From the NCBI GenBank assembly GCA_037367405.1, contig JAZKJV010010132.1, positions 620,001-684,000 of the forward strand: a DNA stretch of 64,000 nucleotides, given 5' to 3'. Of the stretch, positions 1 to 11,720 are shown piece after piece. Numbering within the stretch: position 1 is the first letter of the stretch; every line of letters begins with the position of its first letter. Position numbers and translations under genes: made by a program. Under the pieces are notes generated by a model. It searched no databases. It was not told where the DNA came from and saw only the letters and a list, made by a program, of their open reading frames with translations. The DNA is from Ottelia alismoides. Its lineage: Eukaryota > Streptophyta > Magnoliopsida > Alismatales > Hydrocharitaceae.

Positions 1-617
1 CGGCGATGAGGACAGAAGCGGCTGCACGGGATGGACAACGGCGAGGTGAGGGTTCAGGGCTGCACAGGAGAAAATGCTTCAAATGCATTGATAGAGGCGA
101 TGAGGGTTCACGCACAGGTTAGATTGCACAGGAAAAAATGCTTGAAATGAACGAGGGTTCACGCACAGGTTAGACAACGGTGAGGCGAGACGACGTGTCG
201 CGTGAAGGATGCACAACGGCAGCAGCGGGGAGGATTGGCCGGGCAAAGGAGGTTGAAGGCGGCGAGGCTTGGCAAGGCGAAGGAGGTTGAAGGCGGCGAG
301 GCTTGGCGAGGCGAAGGAGGTTGAAGGTGGCGAGGCTTGGCGATCGAAGGAGTCGAGGCTTCACGTGAAGGCGGCGAGGCTCCTTCGTTGGGCAAGGCTT
401 CGAAGGAGGTGCGTCGATGCGTGAGGGATTAGGGTTATGTGCGCAGGGGGTTAGGAAGGGGTCTTTTTTTTAAAAAAAAAAAACTAATTTAAAAAGCGGC
501 TGAGTTTAAACAGCCTAACCGTTTATCGACCCGACTATGGATAATCGGGGCAGTCGGGAGCCGCCTACATGTAAACGGCCATTTAAACGGCCGTTTGGTC
601 CGCTTTTTGCATCCTTG
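1..617. mobile_element. hAT-like DNA transposon terminal segment (other end off window)
   Basis: The right edge, read on minus, starts CAAGGATGCAAAAAGCGG. This matches 16 of 18 bases of the terminus of the hAT-type MITE at 22607 (CAAGGTTGCAGAAAGCGG). Inside the edge are repeated subterminal motifs (AAACGGCCGTTT type, 565-600). The gypsy LTR starts abruptly at about 618, consistent with an insertion there. Bases 1-470 are G/A-rich with short tandem repeats and no convincing gene; the small minus-strand ORFs here are low-complexity Pro/Ser/Arg strings. A T/A-rich stretch follows at about 460-490. The 8 bp duplication expected next to the edge (618-625) cannot be checked because the left end is outside the window. 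Confidence 0.5.
247..360. repeat. 34 bp G-rich tandem repeat, about 3.3 copies
   Basis: A unit beginning AGGAGGTTGAAGGCGGCGAG recurs at 247, 281 and 315 (period 34), with a shortened copy at 348. Copies differ at a few bases. It lies inside the hAT-like left-edge segment and has no coding signal. Confidence 0.8.
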
Positions 618-1069
618 CCCGTATTTGCACCTTGAATTTCTGATTCAAGTACACAATATCTCGTTTTGACCATCTATTCATGAAGATCTAACGGTATAAA
701 TTTCATACTTTTCTGATCCAAGATGGATACATAAATTGACAAAATACGGTCTTGATTTTTAATTAAATTTTTATGATTTAAAATATCAAACGACCTCTGA
801 TCAACGAACTGTCAATTTTGTTGGTCTTATATTGTCGAAACAAATTTTCTGATGGTTTTGGTTTGTTTTGTGGTTTCTGATTTTGTGCCGCGGTTTTTCC
901 GATGGCACATATTACAATACCATAGACTTTTAGTCGATTGTTTTCAAATGACTTTTGATTTATGATCTATTGATCGATTTATCTCAATTAATATTGATCG
1001 ATAGTTATATCGGATTAAGTGGACCATAATCGGGCCAGGTTCGAATTATTCGGATTCGGATGTCACAAA
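618..1069 (-). mobile_element. Ty3/gypsy 3' LTR fragment
   Basis: This stretch is a diverged direct repeat of 20284-20732, with many shared words such as the ACTTTTCTGATCCAAGATGG block. It abuts the gypsy coding remnant at 1070, and on minus its start reads TGTGACATCC, a normal LTR 5' terminus. The homology stops at 618 where the hAT-like segment begins, so only part of the LTR is present. It is the downstream (3') LTR of the minus-strand gypsy element whose upstream LTR lies near 20284. Confidence 0.65.
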
Positions 1070-2700
1070 TATAAAAACCTCAATGGGAGTTTTACCTTTG
1101 AGACTCGAGTCAAGGTCACTATGTGTCTTTTTTGTATTTCATCTGGTCGTAAAAACCTCAAAGGGTTTTGAACGCATAAAAACCTCAAAGGGAAAACAAG
1201 CCATATTTTTTCAACATGTATATAATTAAATAGGCTTGTTTTAATGGCTACCTGAAAATAGTTGCTGGTATCGTGCTCACATGTCTGCTTCAGTTCCCAT
1301 GTTGCCTCGTCGACACCATGGCGTTGCCATAACAACTTGTCCAAGGGAATCTCTTTGCTGCGAAGCTTTTTCATAGCACTGTCAAGTATCTCCACTAGCC
1401 TCTCCTTGTATGTCAAGTCAGACTCCGTATCAAGATTCTCGTAGCTGATAACGTGTCGAGGGTCATCCACGTACTTCCTCAGGTTGGATATGTGGAAGAC
1501 ATCATGTATAGTTAATATGTGTGGAGGAAGGGCTACTCGGTAGGCCACCTTCCCAACATGAGCAAGAATCTCAAAAGGTCCTACATATCGTAGTGCCATC
1601 TTGCCACGAACACCAAATCTCAACACTCCCTTCGTGGGAGATACTCGTAGGAGCATCCAATTACCCATTTGTATTTTCAGGAATTTCATTAGTATGGGAG
1701 ATTAAGTTGAATGTTAATAGGTCATATTTGCACTGGATTAAGAGAAGATGATCAGATTACCTAAAACTCCAAATCTTTTCTCTGGTAGTTTGCGTAGCTT
1801 TTTTGGCGACTCTGTGCCGTCAGAAGTTTCCGCCTCACAAGATCAACAACTCTCACAGTCTCCTCCAAGAGATTTACGGAGTAAAGAGCATGATCACCTA
1901 CCTTACGTCGACTAAGAGGTGTGAGGCATCTCCGCCTGTATAGAACTTCTAGTGTGCCATGTCGATACTGGAATGATGATTGTTGTTTTGCGTGAATTCT
2001 ACCAATGACAGGTGGTCCTTCTAGGATCCTTTCCACTCTAGGGTATATACGCGTCGTAAATCCTCAAGTGTCTGGATGGTATGCTCGCTCTGTTTGTCGG
2101 TCTGCGGATGGTATGCGGAACTCATCTTCTGCTATGTTTGTAGTACTGTCATAAACGATGCCAGTAGTGCGATGTAATTCTCGAGTCTCTGTCAGACACT
2201 ACCTCACATGGTCTATCATGAAGCATGATATTGTTTTGCACATATAACCTGGTCAATCTAGATGGAGTGTAGGTTATGTTGACAAGTATGAATTGGGCTG
2301 ACTTGGTTAACCTGTCAACAATGACCCATTGAACCAAATATCATCATAACTACCTGGTGTCCTCGGCAGTCCAGTGACGAAATCCATAGAGATATTCTCC
2401 CATTTCCAGTCGGGAATGAGGAGAGACTGCAATAATCCTAGTGGTCTCATGTGCTCAGTTTTGACCATCTGACAAGTCATGCATTTGCTAACATGATGTG
2501 TCACACCACCAGGAATGTTGGCATAGATCACGGTACTTCTTCGTGCTGCAGGATGAATAGATAATCGTGAACTGTGTGCCTCATCAAGAATGTCTCTGTA
2601 TAACCGCTCATCGTTGGGCACAATGATCCGATCAACCTTCCACAAAATGGACATTGTTACTACAAAATCATCAAATTCATCCTTGATGGTACGTATATAT
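1070..2700 (-). pseudogene. Ty3/gypsy pol remnant: integrase and chromodomain-like tail
   Basis: Broken minus-strand frames read in the order of a gypsy integrase. An HHCC-type zinc-binding part lies at about 2640-2440 (CMTCQMVKTEH). The start of the core follows (MDFVTGLPRT, about 2380), then VDRLTKSAQF and VSDRDSRIT at 2330-2170. The C-terminal part at 1690-1260 contains RYVGPFEIL, HDVFHISNLRKY and VDEATWELK, typical of Tekay/Del-type chromovirus tails. Several frameshifts and stops interrupt it, so it is dead. The rest of this pol is displaced: RT/RNase H at 15753-16622 and more RT at 19315-19500, separated by two nested elements. Lineage assignment is by motif memory only. Confidence 0.8.
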
Positions 2701-2785
2701 ATGTCTTGTATCTAAGGCTCTGTCTTCTAGCCTTCTATTACGCGATCCCAAAGACTGCTGAATCGTGGAGGTACGAGGCTAGATA

Positions 2786-5318
2786 TGAAGGATACGAAAG
2801 GATCCTTAAGAGCATCATGGAAGCGTGGTGATTGTATCATATACGATCAAAAGCGACTAGTCATACTAGTTGCTCGGTGTAGCAGAATTTAATTTTTTTA
2901 AATGACGAAACCACATGATCCATAAACCATTCATGAATCGTTTCGTCTAACTACATAGTAGATATAGGAATACCTGTTGTAGCGTGGTTGCGATCGAGCT
3001 TTTAAGAGAAGAAGCCTCCTGTCTCAAGTCCGACCTTCGGAGGAGATGCTTGCGAGCGCGGGGATGAGTCACAGGGATCTCGCAATCCAAGTAGTTGTCC
3101 AAGTAAGGGAACTCCTGATCTCGTCACACAAGATCATTTGTCTTCTACGCGAGCAAGATGCACCAAAGAAGATGGAGTACCGAGAGTCGTCGAAGCGACA
3201 ACACAACGACAAGGCGACGACGGGGGTCTTCTTCCTTCTAGGGTTAGGGTGGACGGCCACCCAAAGAGAGAGGAGGAAGAGGGCACGTGAGAATGAGAGA
3301 GAGAGAGGAGAGAGTTGTTGCACAACTTGTTGTAACTTTGAAGAGCATGGGGTGCCTCTTCTTATATAGTATTCTGGGGATCCATGGACTACACAAAATC
3401 AATGGATGAGATTGATTTGTGTTTCTTTCAATGGTCAAGATTTTGTTGTAAAAACACAACAACAATTAATTTAATTTAGATTAAATCTATATTGATAAAT
3501 CAATATAATTAATTCCATAAATTAAATCAATTAATCATGGAGATAATGGAAAGGAGACTTCCTCTCTAAGAAATGGAGAGGACGGCTACGCTTTCCTTGT
3601 TGGAATTGGTGGTCGTCACCCCTATAATCAAGGGGAGTGGAGATTACATGTAATCTCCATTATCCCTTAATTATCTCCATGTTTTGCAACAACAATTGTT
3701 GCAAATTATTGACCAAAAATAATTCATAATTATTTTGTGAATATTGCACTCCTACCATTGGAAGTTTGTGAATCAAATTCACAACCCAAAATAAAAGGTG
3801 ATTTATATTTTCAATTAATTATCCAATGTGAATCCAATTCACATCAACAATTAACCAACAGATATAAATCATAGCAAACTCTCTCTAATATATTATAAAT
3901 CATATCTATAACATATTATAAATAATATGGATATTCTTATCCATATTACATTTATACATAATAATTGAATCACATTTAATTATATTGGATAACCATTCTC
4001 ATTTTTCAATATAATGTGAATCAAATCATATTATTAATGATAATTAAATCACATTTAATTATCTATTTCTCTATGCTTTCAACAATGGAATTATTCATGA
4101 ATTCTTTCAAGAATAATGCGTATTCTATGTAGGTACTTGGAGATAAGGACAGGGAGATTGTATTATTCCATATATAGTGACTTGGATATTGAGATCACAT
4201 CTCAAATCCATATCTCACGGACCTCCCATAGATGCTTGATCAAATCAAGTCCGTAAATCTAATCTTCTCATTGCATCCGAATCTCATTCAGATCAATGTC
4301 CAACACTTGGACTAAGATCAAGCTACTTCTTTACTGAGAGGAGTCACTAAAATCCAAACCTGTTTCATCACTCCCTCGGAATGGAAGTGTCATGGTTATA
4401 CAATCGTTTATGATCACATCACCCTTAGGTATTCCCAATACCTATACATCCTGCATACTGGAAGACCTTCGAATAAACCCGAAGTTATAGATCTCTGTTA
4501 GACTGTCACCTTCAGGGTTTCATCATTAAGGTTCTCATTTGATCATTTTGATTTAGTATTGATCATATGCTTTCCAAAAGCTTATATCATACCTATAAAT
4601 TCTGTCAAGCTTAATAAGCGAGACGACCATGCATGGAATTTATCGATCCCAATATCTCATGAGTGAGCTCATGTCTTCCGGTTCAGAAGTGAACCTTATG
4701 ATCCCTTTGAGAAATCGTATTACTCACATGCCCTTATATGCACACCAGCTCGCCGGTATATAGACATTGGTTAGGTCATCAACCTATTGGTCTGCCAAAT
4801 GTGCATACTCATACATATAGCAATACATCTGTCTCTGGTCAGAGGATGTGTGCATATATCGCGACAACATACGATGTAGGACTTTGGTTATCTCGATCTC
4901 GTTAAGTCAACTCTTTGACCTAACTAATCTGACACCTCTGAATCTCTATTCTCATGCAGAGGACCTGCATCAAAAGGTCAATCAGATATAAACCAAATGA
5001 GAAAGGATTGTCATCTCCTACTCAGGCTGGAGATCATCTCTTAACAATCATTTGTGGGTGCTTGATGAGTCCTCAATCTAACTCTTTAGATATTCATACA
5101 AGCACCAGCCTCTATGATCCAACTATTGAATCAACAGCTGTATGATTATTAAGATGGTCATGATACATAACCCTAATCATACTGAGGGACCTTATAGTGC
5201 ATTCAGTCATTTAATCTCAGTCAGTGACTGAAATAAATTAATAACTTTTATTGATATATCAAATATTACAATAACATTTATTATAGAAATGGTTCGCCTC
5301 GGACTCACATTGTTAACA
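2786..5318 (-). repeat. 3' LTR of the 13 kb copia element
   Basis: This LTR is 2533 bp and matches 12578-15747 over its length, apart from a 0.66 kb LINE insertion in the other copy. It is very A/T-rich between 3470 and 4100. On minus, an ACTATATAAG TATA-like box at 3361-3370 is a plausible promoter core, conserved at the same place in the other LTR. ORFs called inside it are not genes. Confidence 0.9.
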
Positions 5319-5339
5319 ATCTCCCACTAGCCCTCAGAA

Positions 5340-8300
5340 TCATTCAGGTACATTCCTTAAACCCATATTCATTACATGTTGGTCGAAAACCTTCTGTGTC
5401 AGAGGTTTGGTACGAGGATGAGCAACGTTATTGGCAGAGGCTACCTTGGTGATGATGATGTCACCACGCTTTTGAATCTCCCGAATGATGTGGTATTTCC
5501 TTTCCACGTGCTTGCTCTTTTGATGCGATCTGGGTTCCTTCGCCTGGTCAATGACTCCCATGTTATCAGAGTAACGGGATGGGAGTATCAGAGGAAACTA
5601 CGCCAAGTTCCAAGATGAACTTGCGCAACCACACCGTCTCTTTCGCAGCATCCGATGCGGCTATGTATTCGGCTTCTGTTGTTGAATCTGCCGTAGTGTC
5701 CTGCTTCTTGCTTCTCCAGCTCACAACACCACTGTTCAACAAGAATATAAACCTTGATGTCGACTTTCGATCATCAATATCAGACTGGAAGTCAGAATCT
5801 GTATATACTAAGACTTGGAGATCACCATCTCCATAGACCAAGATATAATCTTGCGTCCATCTTAAATATTTAAATATGTTCTTTGCCGCATTCCAGTGTT
5901 GTTCTCCATAGCAGGATTGGTAACGGTTTATAATTCCCACTGCATGGCAGATATCTGGTCTTGTACACGTCATGGCGTACATTAAGCTTCCTACAACCAA
6001 TGCGTAAGGGCATCCAGCCATGGCTTTCTTTTCCTCAACACTTTGAGGAGCCATCCCTTTAGATAGGTGGATACCATGTCTTAAGGGAAGGAAACCTTTC
6101 TTGGAATTCTCCATACGGAAACGTTTTAACATTTTCTTAATGTACCTATGTTGTGATAATCCCAATATCCTCTTTTCTCTTTTTCCGAACACCTTCAGAC
6201 CCAAGATATAAGAGGCTTCTCCAAGATCTTTCATCTCAAAGGTATGGGATAGCCAAATCTTAACACTGGTCATCATTCATGTATCATTCCCAATGATAAG
6301 GATGCCATCTACATAAAGCACGATGAACACAATGACACTCCTACTAAGCTTCTTGTACACACATGGTTCATCAGGGTTTTGCACAAAATCACAACTCTTT
6401 ATGGTTTCGTCAAATCTGATGTTCCAGCTACGAGAAGTTTGTTTGAGCCCATAGATGGATTTCTTTAGCTTGCATACTTTTCCTTTCTCGGCTATGAAGC
6501 CCTGGGGCTGCTCCATATAGATATCTTCTTCAAGGTATTCATTGAGGAAAGCTGTCTTGACATCCATCTGCCAGATGTCGTAGTTAAGAGATGCAGCTAT
6601 AGCTAGCAGTGTCCTGATAGACTTAAGCATAGCCACAAGAGAGAACGTCTCATCATAGTCGATGCCTTCTCTCTGTGTGTAGCCTTTTGCTACGAGTCGT
6701 GCCTTGAATGTCTCTACTTTCCCATCTGATCCTCTTTTTCTCTTGAAGATCCATTTACACCTAATGGATTTTACCCTCTTAGGTGGATCCTCTAGGGTCC
6801 ATACACCATTCTTATGCATGGAGTGTATTTCAGACTTCATTGCTACCATCCTTCTATCCATGTCTTGATCCGCGAGTGCTTCATCAAATGAAGTAGGATC
6901 ATTGTCAGTTTCACCTGACACATAGAATACATACCTTTCAGGTGGTGCAACCACCCTCGAACTCCTTCGAAGAGGTATGTGTGATTCATCTTTATTTATC
7001 TCATCAGTTTCTGGTTCAGGAAGCTCAGCCTCAGAGTCCTCAAGGGACTCAATGAGTTCCTCCACTTCATTTTTGTCTTGACCTTTAAGGAAGTCATCCT
7101 CCAGAAATCTTACATCTCTAGAGACGAAAATCTTTTGAGTCTTAGGGTCATAAAGTTGGTATCCAATACCATCCTTAACATACCTAATGAAGTAGCACTC
7201 TCTTGTGCGAGATTCTAGCTTACTTGCCTCCACGTTCTTCGCATGTATCAAGCATCCCCAAACCCTTAAGTGCTTGACACTAGGTTTGGATCCATTCCAA
7301 AGCTCATGAGGAGTCTTATGTACGGATTTGTTAGGAATCTTGTTTAGGATATATATTGCAGTCTCTACTGCATATCCCCAAAAACTATGTGGTAAATGTG
7401 CTTTGCTCATCGTTGAATGGACCATATCCATGATGGTCCTGCTGCGTCTTTCAGTAACACCATTAAATTGGGGGGTTCTAGGAGGAGTGAGATTGGAGAC
7501 AATTCCATTCTCTTTAAGGTATTCCTTGAATTCATCTGAGAGGTACTTGCTACCTCGGTCAGACCGAATCTGTTTAATCTTCCTATCGGTTTGGTTCTCA
7601 ACCAAAGCCTTGAACTCTTTGAACTTTTCAAAAGTTTCAGATTTATGACGAAATAGGGAGATAAACCCGTATCGCGAATGGTCATCAATAAACGCTATAA
7701 TATCGATATCCATTTCGTGTCGCGGTACTAAATGGACCACATACATTAGTATGTATTAGGTCAAGAATACCTTCACATCTCGTAAACTTGTTACGAAAAG
7801 GTGTCATGGTCATTTTATCTCGAATGCATTGTTCGCAGGTAGGTAAAGATTGAACCGGTAGAAAATCTAAGGGTCCATCTTTTATCAATCTATTGATCCT
7901 ATTAACAGATAAATGACCAAGTCTTTGATGCCAACTCACATTTGAACAATTTTTATCCTCCCTGAATCTTTTGGGGTTTTTATTAGTGGCAGTGACTTTC
8001 ATAATATTTTCGTCAATGCACAATTCATAGAGTCCACCAGAAGTTAAAACACCATCTGCAATATGCTTATCATAATGGTTAATGACTAATTTATTACAGA
8101 AAAGGAATGAATATCCGCTTCTAACAAGCTTAGATACAGATATAAGATTCCTTCTAACTTCTGGTACATAAAGACACTCTTTATGTAAAAAGACTCTCCC
8201 ACTAGATAATGATAGTCTGCAGGTCCCGACGGCGACTGCTGCAATAGTTGCATTCGATCCCATCTGGATGATCATCTCCTCTTCTTCGAGACTCGTAGTT

Positions 8301-8368
8301 TCCTAAAACAGATGCAACAAATTGCATACATGAAAAGAAGCACCAGAATCTACTACCCAACTACCTTC
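5340..8368 (-). pseudogene. copia pol: protease, integrase, RT, RNase H (degenerate)
   Basis: The domains run in copia order on minus. The protease active site VVDSGASFHV is near 8340, and the GAG-pre-integrase (WHQRLGHLSVNR, C-x2-C) is at about 7930-7830. The integrase core lies at about 7690-7250 (DHSRYGF, RSDRGSKY, GVTERRSRT). RT is at 6800-6100 (KWIFKRKRG, KARLVAKGYTQ, MDVKTAFLN), and RNase H at 5870-5600 (TDSDFQSD, EAEYIAA). The frame is broken by stops near 8366 and 8300 and by shifts near 7750 and 6276. The RT motif is YVDG rather than YVDD, removing the second catalytic aspartate. The motif style suggests the Angela/Tork group, which is tentative. Confidence 0.88.
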
Positions 8369-9253
8369 TCATCGTATGAGAAAACTAGTTTCAATAATGA
8401 ATGTAGATTTCATACCTGTTGGGGCTTTACCTTTGTCGACTGACTTCAGGTAGTCTGGACAGTTACGCTTCCAGTGCCCCGGCTTCTTGCAGTGGTGACA
8501 GTTGTCGGTCTTCTTTGATGTCATCAGTGTGGAAGCAATAGAAGATGAGCCAACTCCTTGATTCTTCTTCTTTCTCTTCTGGGAGGAGCCCTTCTGAGAA
8601 CCATGCTTCCGGTCGCGCTTCCTTTTGACCTGTGCAACCATTGCACTGCCAGAGGGACCATCTTTCTTCATTACGTCTTTTGCAGGCTTTAATGCATCAA
8701 GAAGTCCAGCACTAGACAAGTCCAACTTGTTTATGTGGAACGAAACCACAAAATTATTGAAAGACTTGGGCAAAGACAGCAGAATGAAGTCAACTTGCAT
8801 GCATGCATCCATATTTGCTCCAGGAGTCTCCATCTCAGACAAGTACCTAAACATTTTGAGTACATGCTCTCGGACTGAAGTCCTCTCCTGCATCCTGCAG
8901 CGAACAAGTTCTTTCATAGTATTATAACGCTGGGTGCGGTTTATGTCACCAAATTTATCTTTCAGATTCTTCATTATCTCCTGGCTTGTGCTCAACTCCA
9001 CATGTTGCTTCTGAAGAACATTGGAGAGTGAACCCATGATGTAGCATCTAACCAAAACATGATCTTCATCATACTTGTGGTTGTATTGCTTTTCTTCCTT
9101 CGTCTTGGGGCTTTCATGCTTGTCCTTTGTGAACACATAACTTATGCGCTCAGCCGAGAGAACAAGTTCCAAATTACGGATCCAATCCGAATAATTTGGT
9201 CCAGTCAACTGATTGACCTCTAGAAGCCTGCTGAGAGGATTTAAGGACTTCAT
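8369..9253 (-). CDS. copia Gag polyprotein, 294 residues
   Basis: An unbroken minus-strand frame begins MKSLNPLSRLLEVNQLTGPNY, a copia Gag N-terminus followed by the tryptophan-containing SDWIRNLELVL segment. A CCHC zinc knuckle (CHHCKKPGHWKRNC, C-x2-C-x4-H-x4-C) lies at about residues 252-265, preceded by a Lys/Arg-rich stretch. Gag forms the virus-like particle and binds element RNA. The frame ends in TGA at about 8366-8368, immediately before the protease motif. In an intact relative gag and pol would be one frame, so this stop is probably a mutation rather than a natural boundary. The start was chosen as the first Met of the Gag-like sequence. Confidence 0.85.
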   Translation of the reverse strand: MKSLNPLSRLLEVNQLTGPNYSDWIRNLELVLSAERISYVFTKDKHESPKTKEEKQYNHKYDEDHVLVRCYIMGSLSNVLQKQHVELSTSQEIMKNLKDKFGDINRTQRYNTMKELVRCRMQERTSVREHVLKMFRYLSEMETPGANMDACMQVDFILLSLPKSFNNFVVSFHINKLDLSSAGLLDALKPAKDVMKKDGPSGSAMVAQVKRKRDRKHGSQKGSSQKRKKKNQGVGSSSIASTLMTSKKTDNCHHCKKPGHWKRNCPDYLKSVDKGKAPTGMKSTFIIETSFLIR

Positions 9254-10673
9254 TTTCTGAAATTAAGAATGCACTATATAAGAACATATAAATATATATT
9301 CATTTGAATTTCTTTGATCATGGATCTTTTAATCAAATTAGTCTTGCCTTTTCAACTTTGAAAGTTCATTCCCTTAATCACTTTCAAAGTAAGATTCAAA
9401 GTAAGAGGTATTCTTACCAATATATCTCTAGCAAGATTTTTGATCTCCTTTTTATCTTTGTTACATCCCAATGATATGAGAACTTGTAACTCGGATAAAA
9501 AGAAGCGGGAACATATTCCGCCTTGCAAGTCCAACTTGCATTCTCAATTTGGTCTTTAACACCCGGTCCCACCACCCCTAAAGTGATGTTGACCCGTTGT
9601 TAATTGAACCAACCATCAACATGATTAGCACTCGCTATGTGCAATCCAATATCGCCCCAATAATACGAGGACTCGATGCTGGGGTTACTACGCATACATC
9701 CTTACTCTTTCGAGAAGCAAAGAGCCCAATCCAGATGCGCTTGTGTGCAGGAACTGTCACTTCGGACATGCGTCTCTTACATACAATCCCTGGTGGCGGA
9801 AACCCTTCGTCTTGACGGGAGACCATGGATGTCACTTATGTGATCCTCCACCTCATATTCAAATTTTAATTAATTACCGTGAATCCTATTCATGTAATTA
9901 ATTCTTCCAAGGGAAATACACATCTATTCATAATAGAGTGTTTTTAATTGGACATAATTCATTTAATTATATTAAATCAATTATCAATCCAATTCAATCA
10001 ACCAACAAACTTGATTGTTACTTGAATGGATGGTATAATTCTCAAAATACGTATTATTCAAATTTTTAATAATTAGAAAATACATCATGATCTCTCAGGC
10101 ATCATTCGTTTCCTACCCGTTGTCATGGCCAGTACTGCCAGGAGTTGGACAGACCACACACAGTGCAACCTGCTACCCCAACGCTCCCCGACTAGGCACC
10201 ATATCTGCCTCGAAAAAAAATAATGCTTAGTCAATCACTTTGTACTTGACATGATCATCGGTTTTTCAATTGAAATTATACCATATAGTAATAATCAAAA
10301 CTATTTTGATTATAAGGAAATTTGCTAGACAAATTCTCAAAACTTATTCAAGTAACAAGTTCGATGAAAATATATCAAGTAACCAACTGGTGATCTAGAT
10401 CTAATCTAATCATTCTTTGGTTGAGGCAATGCCATTATAATGGAACAATTATTGTTCTAATATTTCCCAAATATTATCCATAATTATTCCAAAAAATTAA
10501 CCATTAATTTCACAAGATTCTTAAATGACAGTCACAAGATTCATGGTTGAGTATGTAATTTTTAGCAGTGACCATCACCAATTAAAATTAGCATATCTCT
10601 TTCATTTTAAATCCAAATTAAGCAAAATAAATTTCCAGAGATTGATAATTTGATTTAAAACAGAAACCATGTG
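9254..10673 (-). other. copia leader region, first part; no gene recognised
   Basis: This is non-coding leader between the primer site (12564) and gag (9253), interrupted by the element at 10674-12232 and resuming at 12238-12563. It is A/T-rich except for a more GC-balanced stretch at about 9545-9835. That stretch holds two overlapping opposite-strand ORFs of 66-72 codons that resemble nothing I know. Confidence 0.6.
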
Positions 10674-11003
10674 TGTTGGAGTATGTGGTTGTACGCCCAT
10701 TGAGTTGTAGCAGGGTAAATGGATCCTGGAGAAGATCCATTTACCCCATTCTGTGTTTAGTCCCACATGGACCAGTGGTGGGACTTGGAGGCTCTGGGAA
10801 GGCTATATAAAGAGCCCCAGACCTCCTGTACTCATTGAGAAAAAGCAACGAAGCATATGTCCCTTTGAGGGCTTCTCCCGTGGTTTCATCCCGCTCCTTA
10901 CGGAGTAGGGTTCCACGTAAAATCATGGTGTTCCCATGTTGATGTTTCTTCTTCTTTATGCTCTGTTTATCAATCGCTTCCGCATTCTTCATATTTTATA
11001 ACA
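10674..11003 (+). repeat. LTR of non-autonomous element, with TATA box and hairpin
   Basis: A CTATATAAAG TATA box lies at about 10803-10812. Upstream is a perfect 13 bp inverted repeat at 10713-10746 (GGGTAAATGGATC, 8 base loop, GATCCATTTACCC). The same palindrome is in the partner LTR (11942-11975) and, slightly degraded in places, in all four LTRs of the other two family members. Confidence 0.88.
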
Positions 11004-11487
11004 TGGTATCATAGCGGGTCGATTATCGAGGAATTTTGTGCTTTTATTATTGTTCGAGATTTGTTCTTGAAGATTTTGCTGAGTTTTTTTTAATCATGAT
11101 CAAGTTCAAGTAAAGGGTTTTTTTAAACCCTAGTTTTGAGGCAGCAAGATCTTGGTTCCGTTGCCGGGATCTCCTGGCAACTCCAGCGTTCCGTGGCCGC
11201 CAACGCTCCAAGAGGCGGAGCCCTCATCTCTCATGCGCCACTCTGACCGAGGTTTCTTGGAACCCTAGGGTTCCTCAACCCTTGGCAGCACAGCCTCCAG
11301 CCACCATGTCCAGGCAGCGCTGCCTCCTCCGCTCCTTCGAGGCGTGTCCTAGCCACACCTCCAGGTTCTCGCGCCTATCTTTCATCGCACGCAGCAACAC
11401 TGCCCGTGGGAAGCGGCGGTCCCCCCCAAAACCCCAGGCGGCGCGTATCATAGGTACACCAGGGCAGTGCACCATTCTCTGAGCCAG

Positions 11488-11720
11488 ATGGGAGAGACCC
11501 AGTTCTCCGACGAGGAAACTATTTTCAGACTCCATTCTCCAGCGACCGTGGACTCCGACGAGGATTGCACAGCCACGACCATTTTCAGTTAGGCCCTTTT
11601 CAGAGATGGAGCAGTTGTCCACACTATTGTGGCGGGCCAGAGTACTCCGACGAGGAGACTCATTTCCAGTTGCAGCGACTCTGACAGGCGCAGTTCAGAG
11701 CGCATGCTCTCCAACGAAGA
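11488..11720 (+). repeat. Iterated CTCCGACGAGGA motif (Ser-Asp-Glu-Glu coding) in the element interior
   Basis: The 12-mer CTCCGACGAGGA occurs at 11505, 11553 and 11645, with a variant at 11709. In the frame from ATG 11488 the first two encode FSDEET and DSDEDC before a TAG at 11590. The same iterated motif and similar flanks occur in the two sister elements (about 17147-17360 and 32429-32650, inverse orientation). In the 31916 copy the frame stays open for 84 codons (32473-32727, minus). Whether a short acidic peptide or a DNA motif is conserved is unresolved. Confidence 0.5.

Noticed and set aside
3046..3465. ORFs shared between the two LTRs of the 13 kb copia
   Set aside because: They are conserved only because LTRs are duplicates; on both strands, no domain.
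9597..9835. Overlapping opposite ORFs in the copia leader
   Set aside because: No recognisable domain and no start context; kept as unassigned leader.
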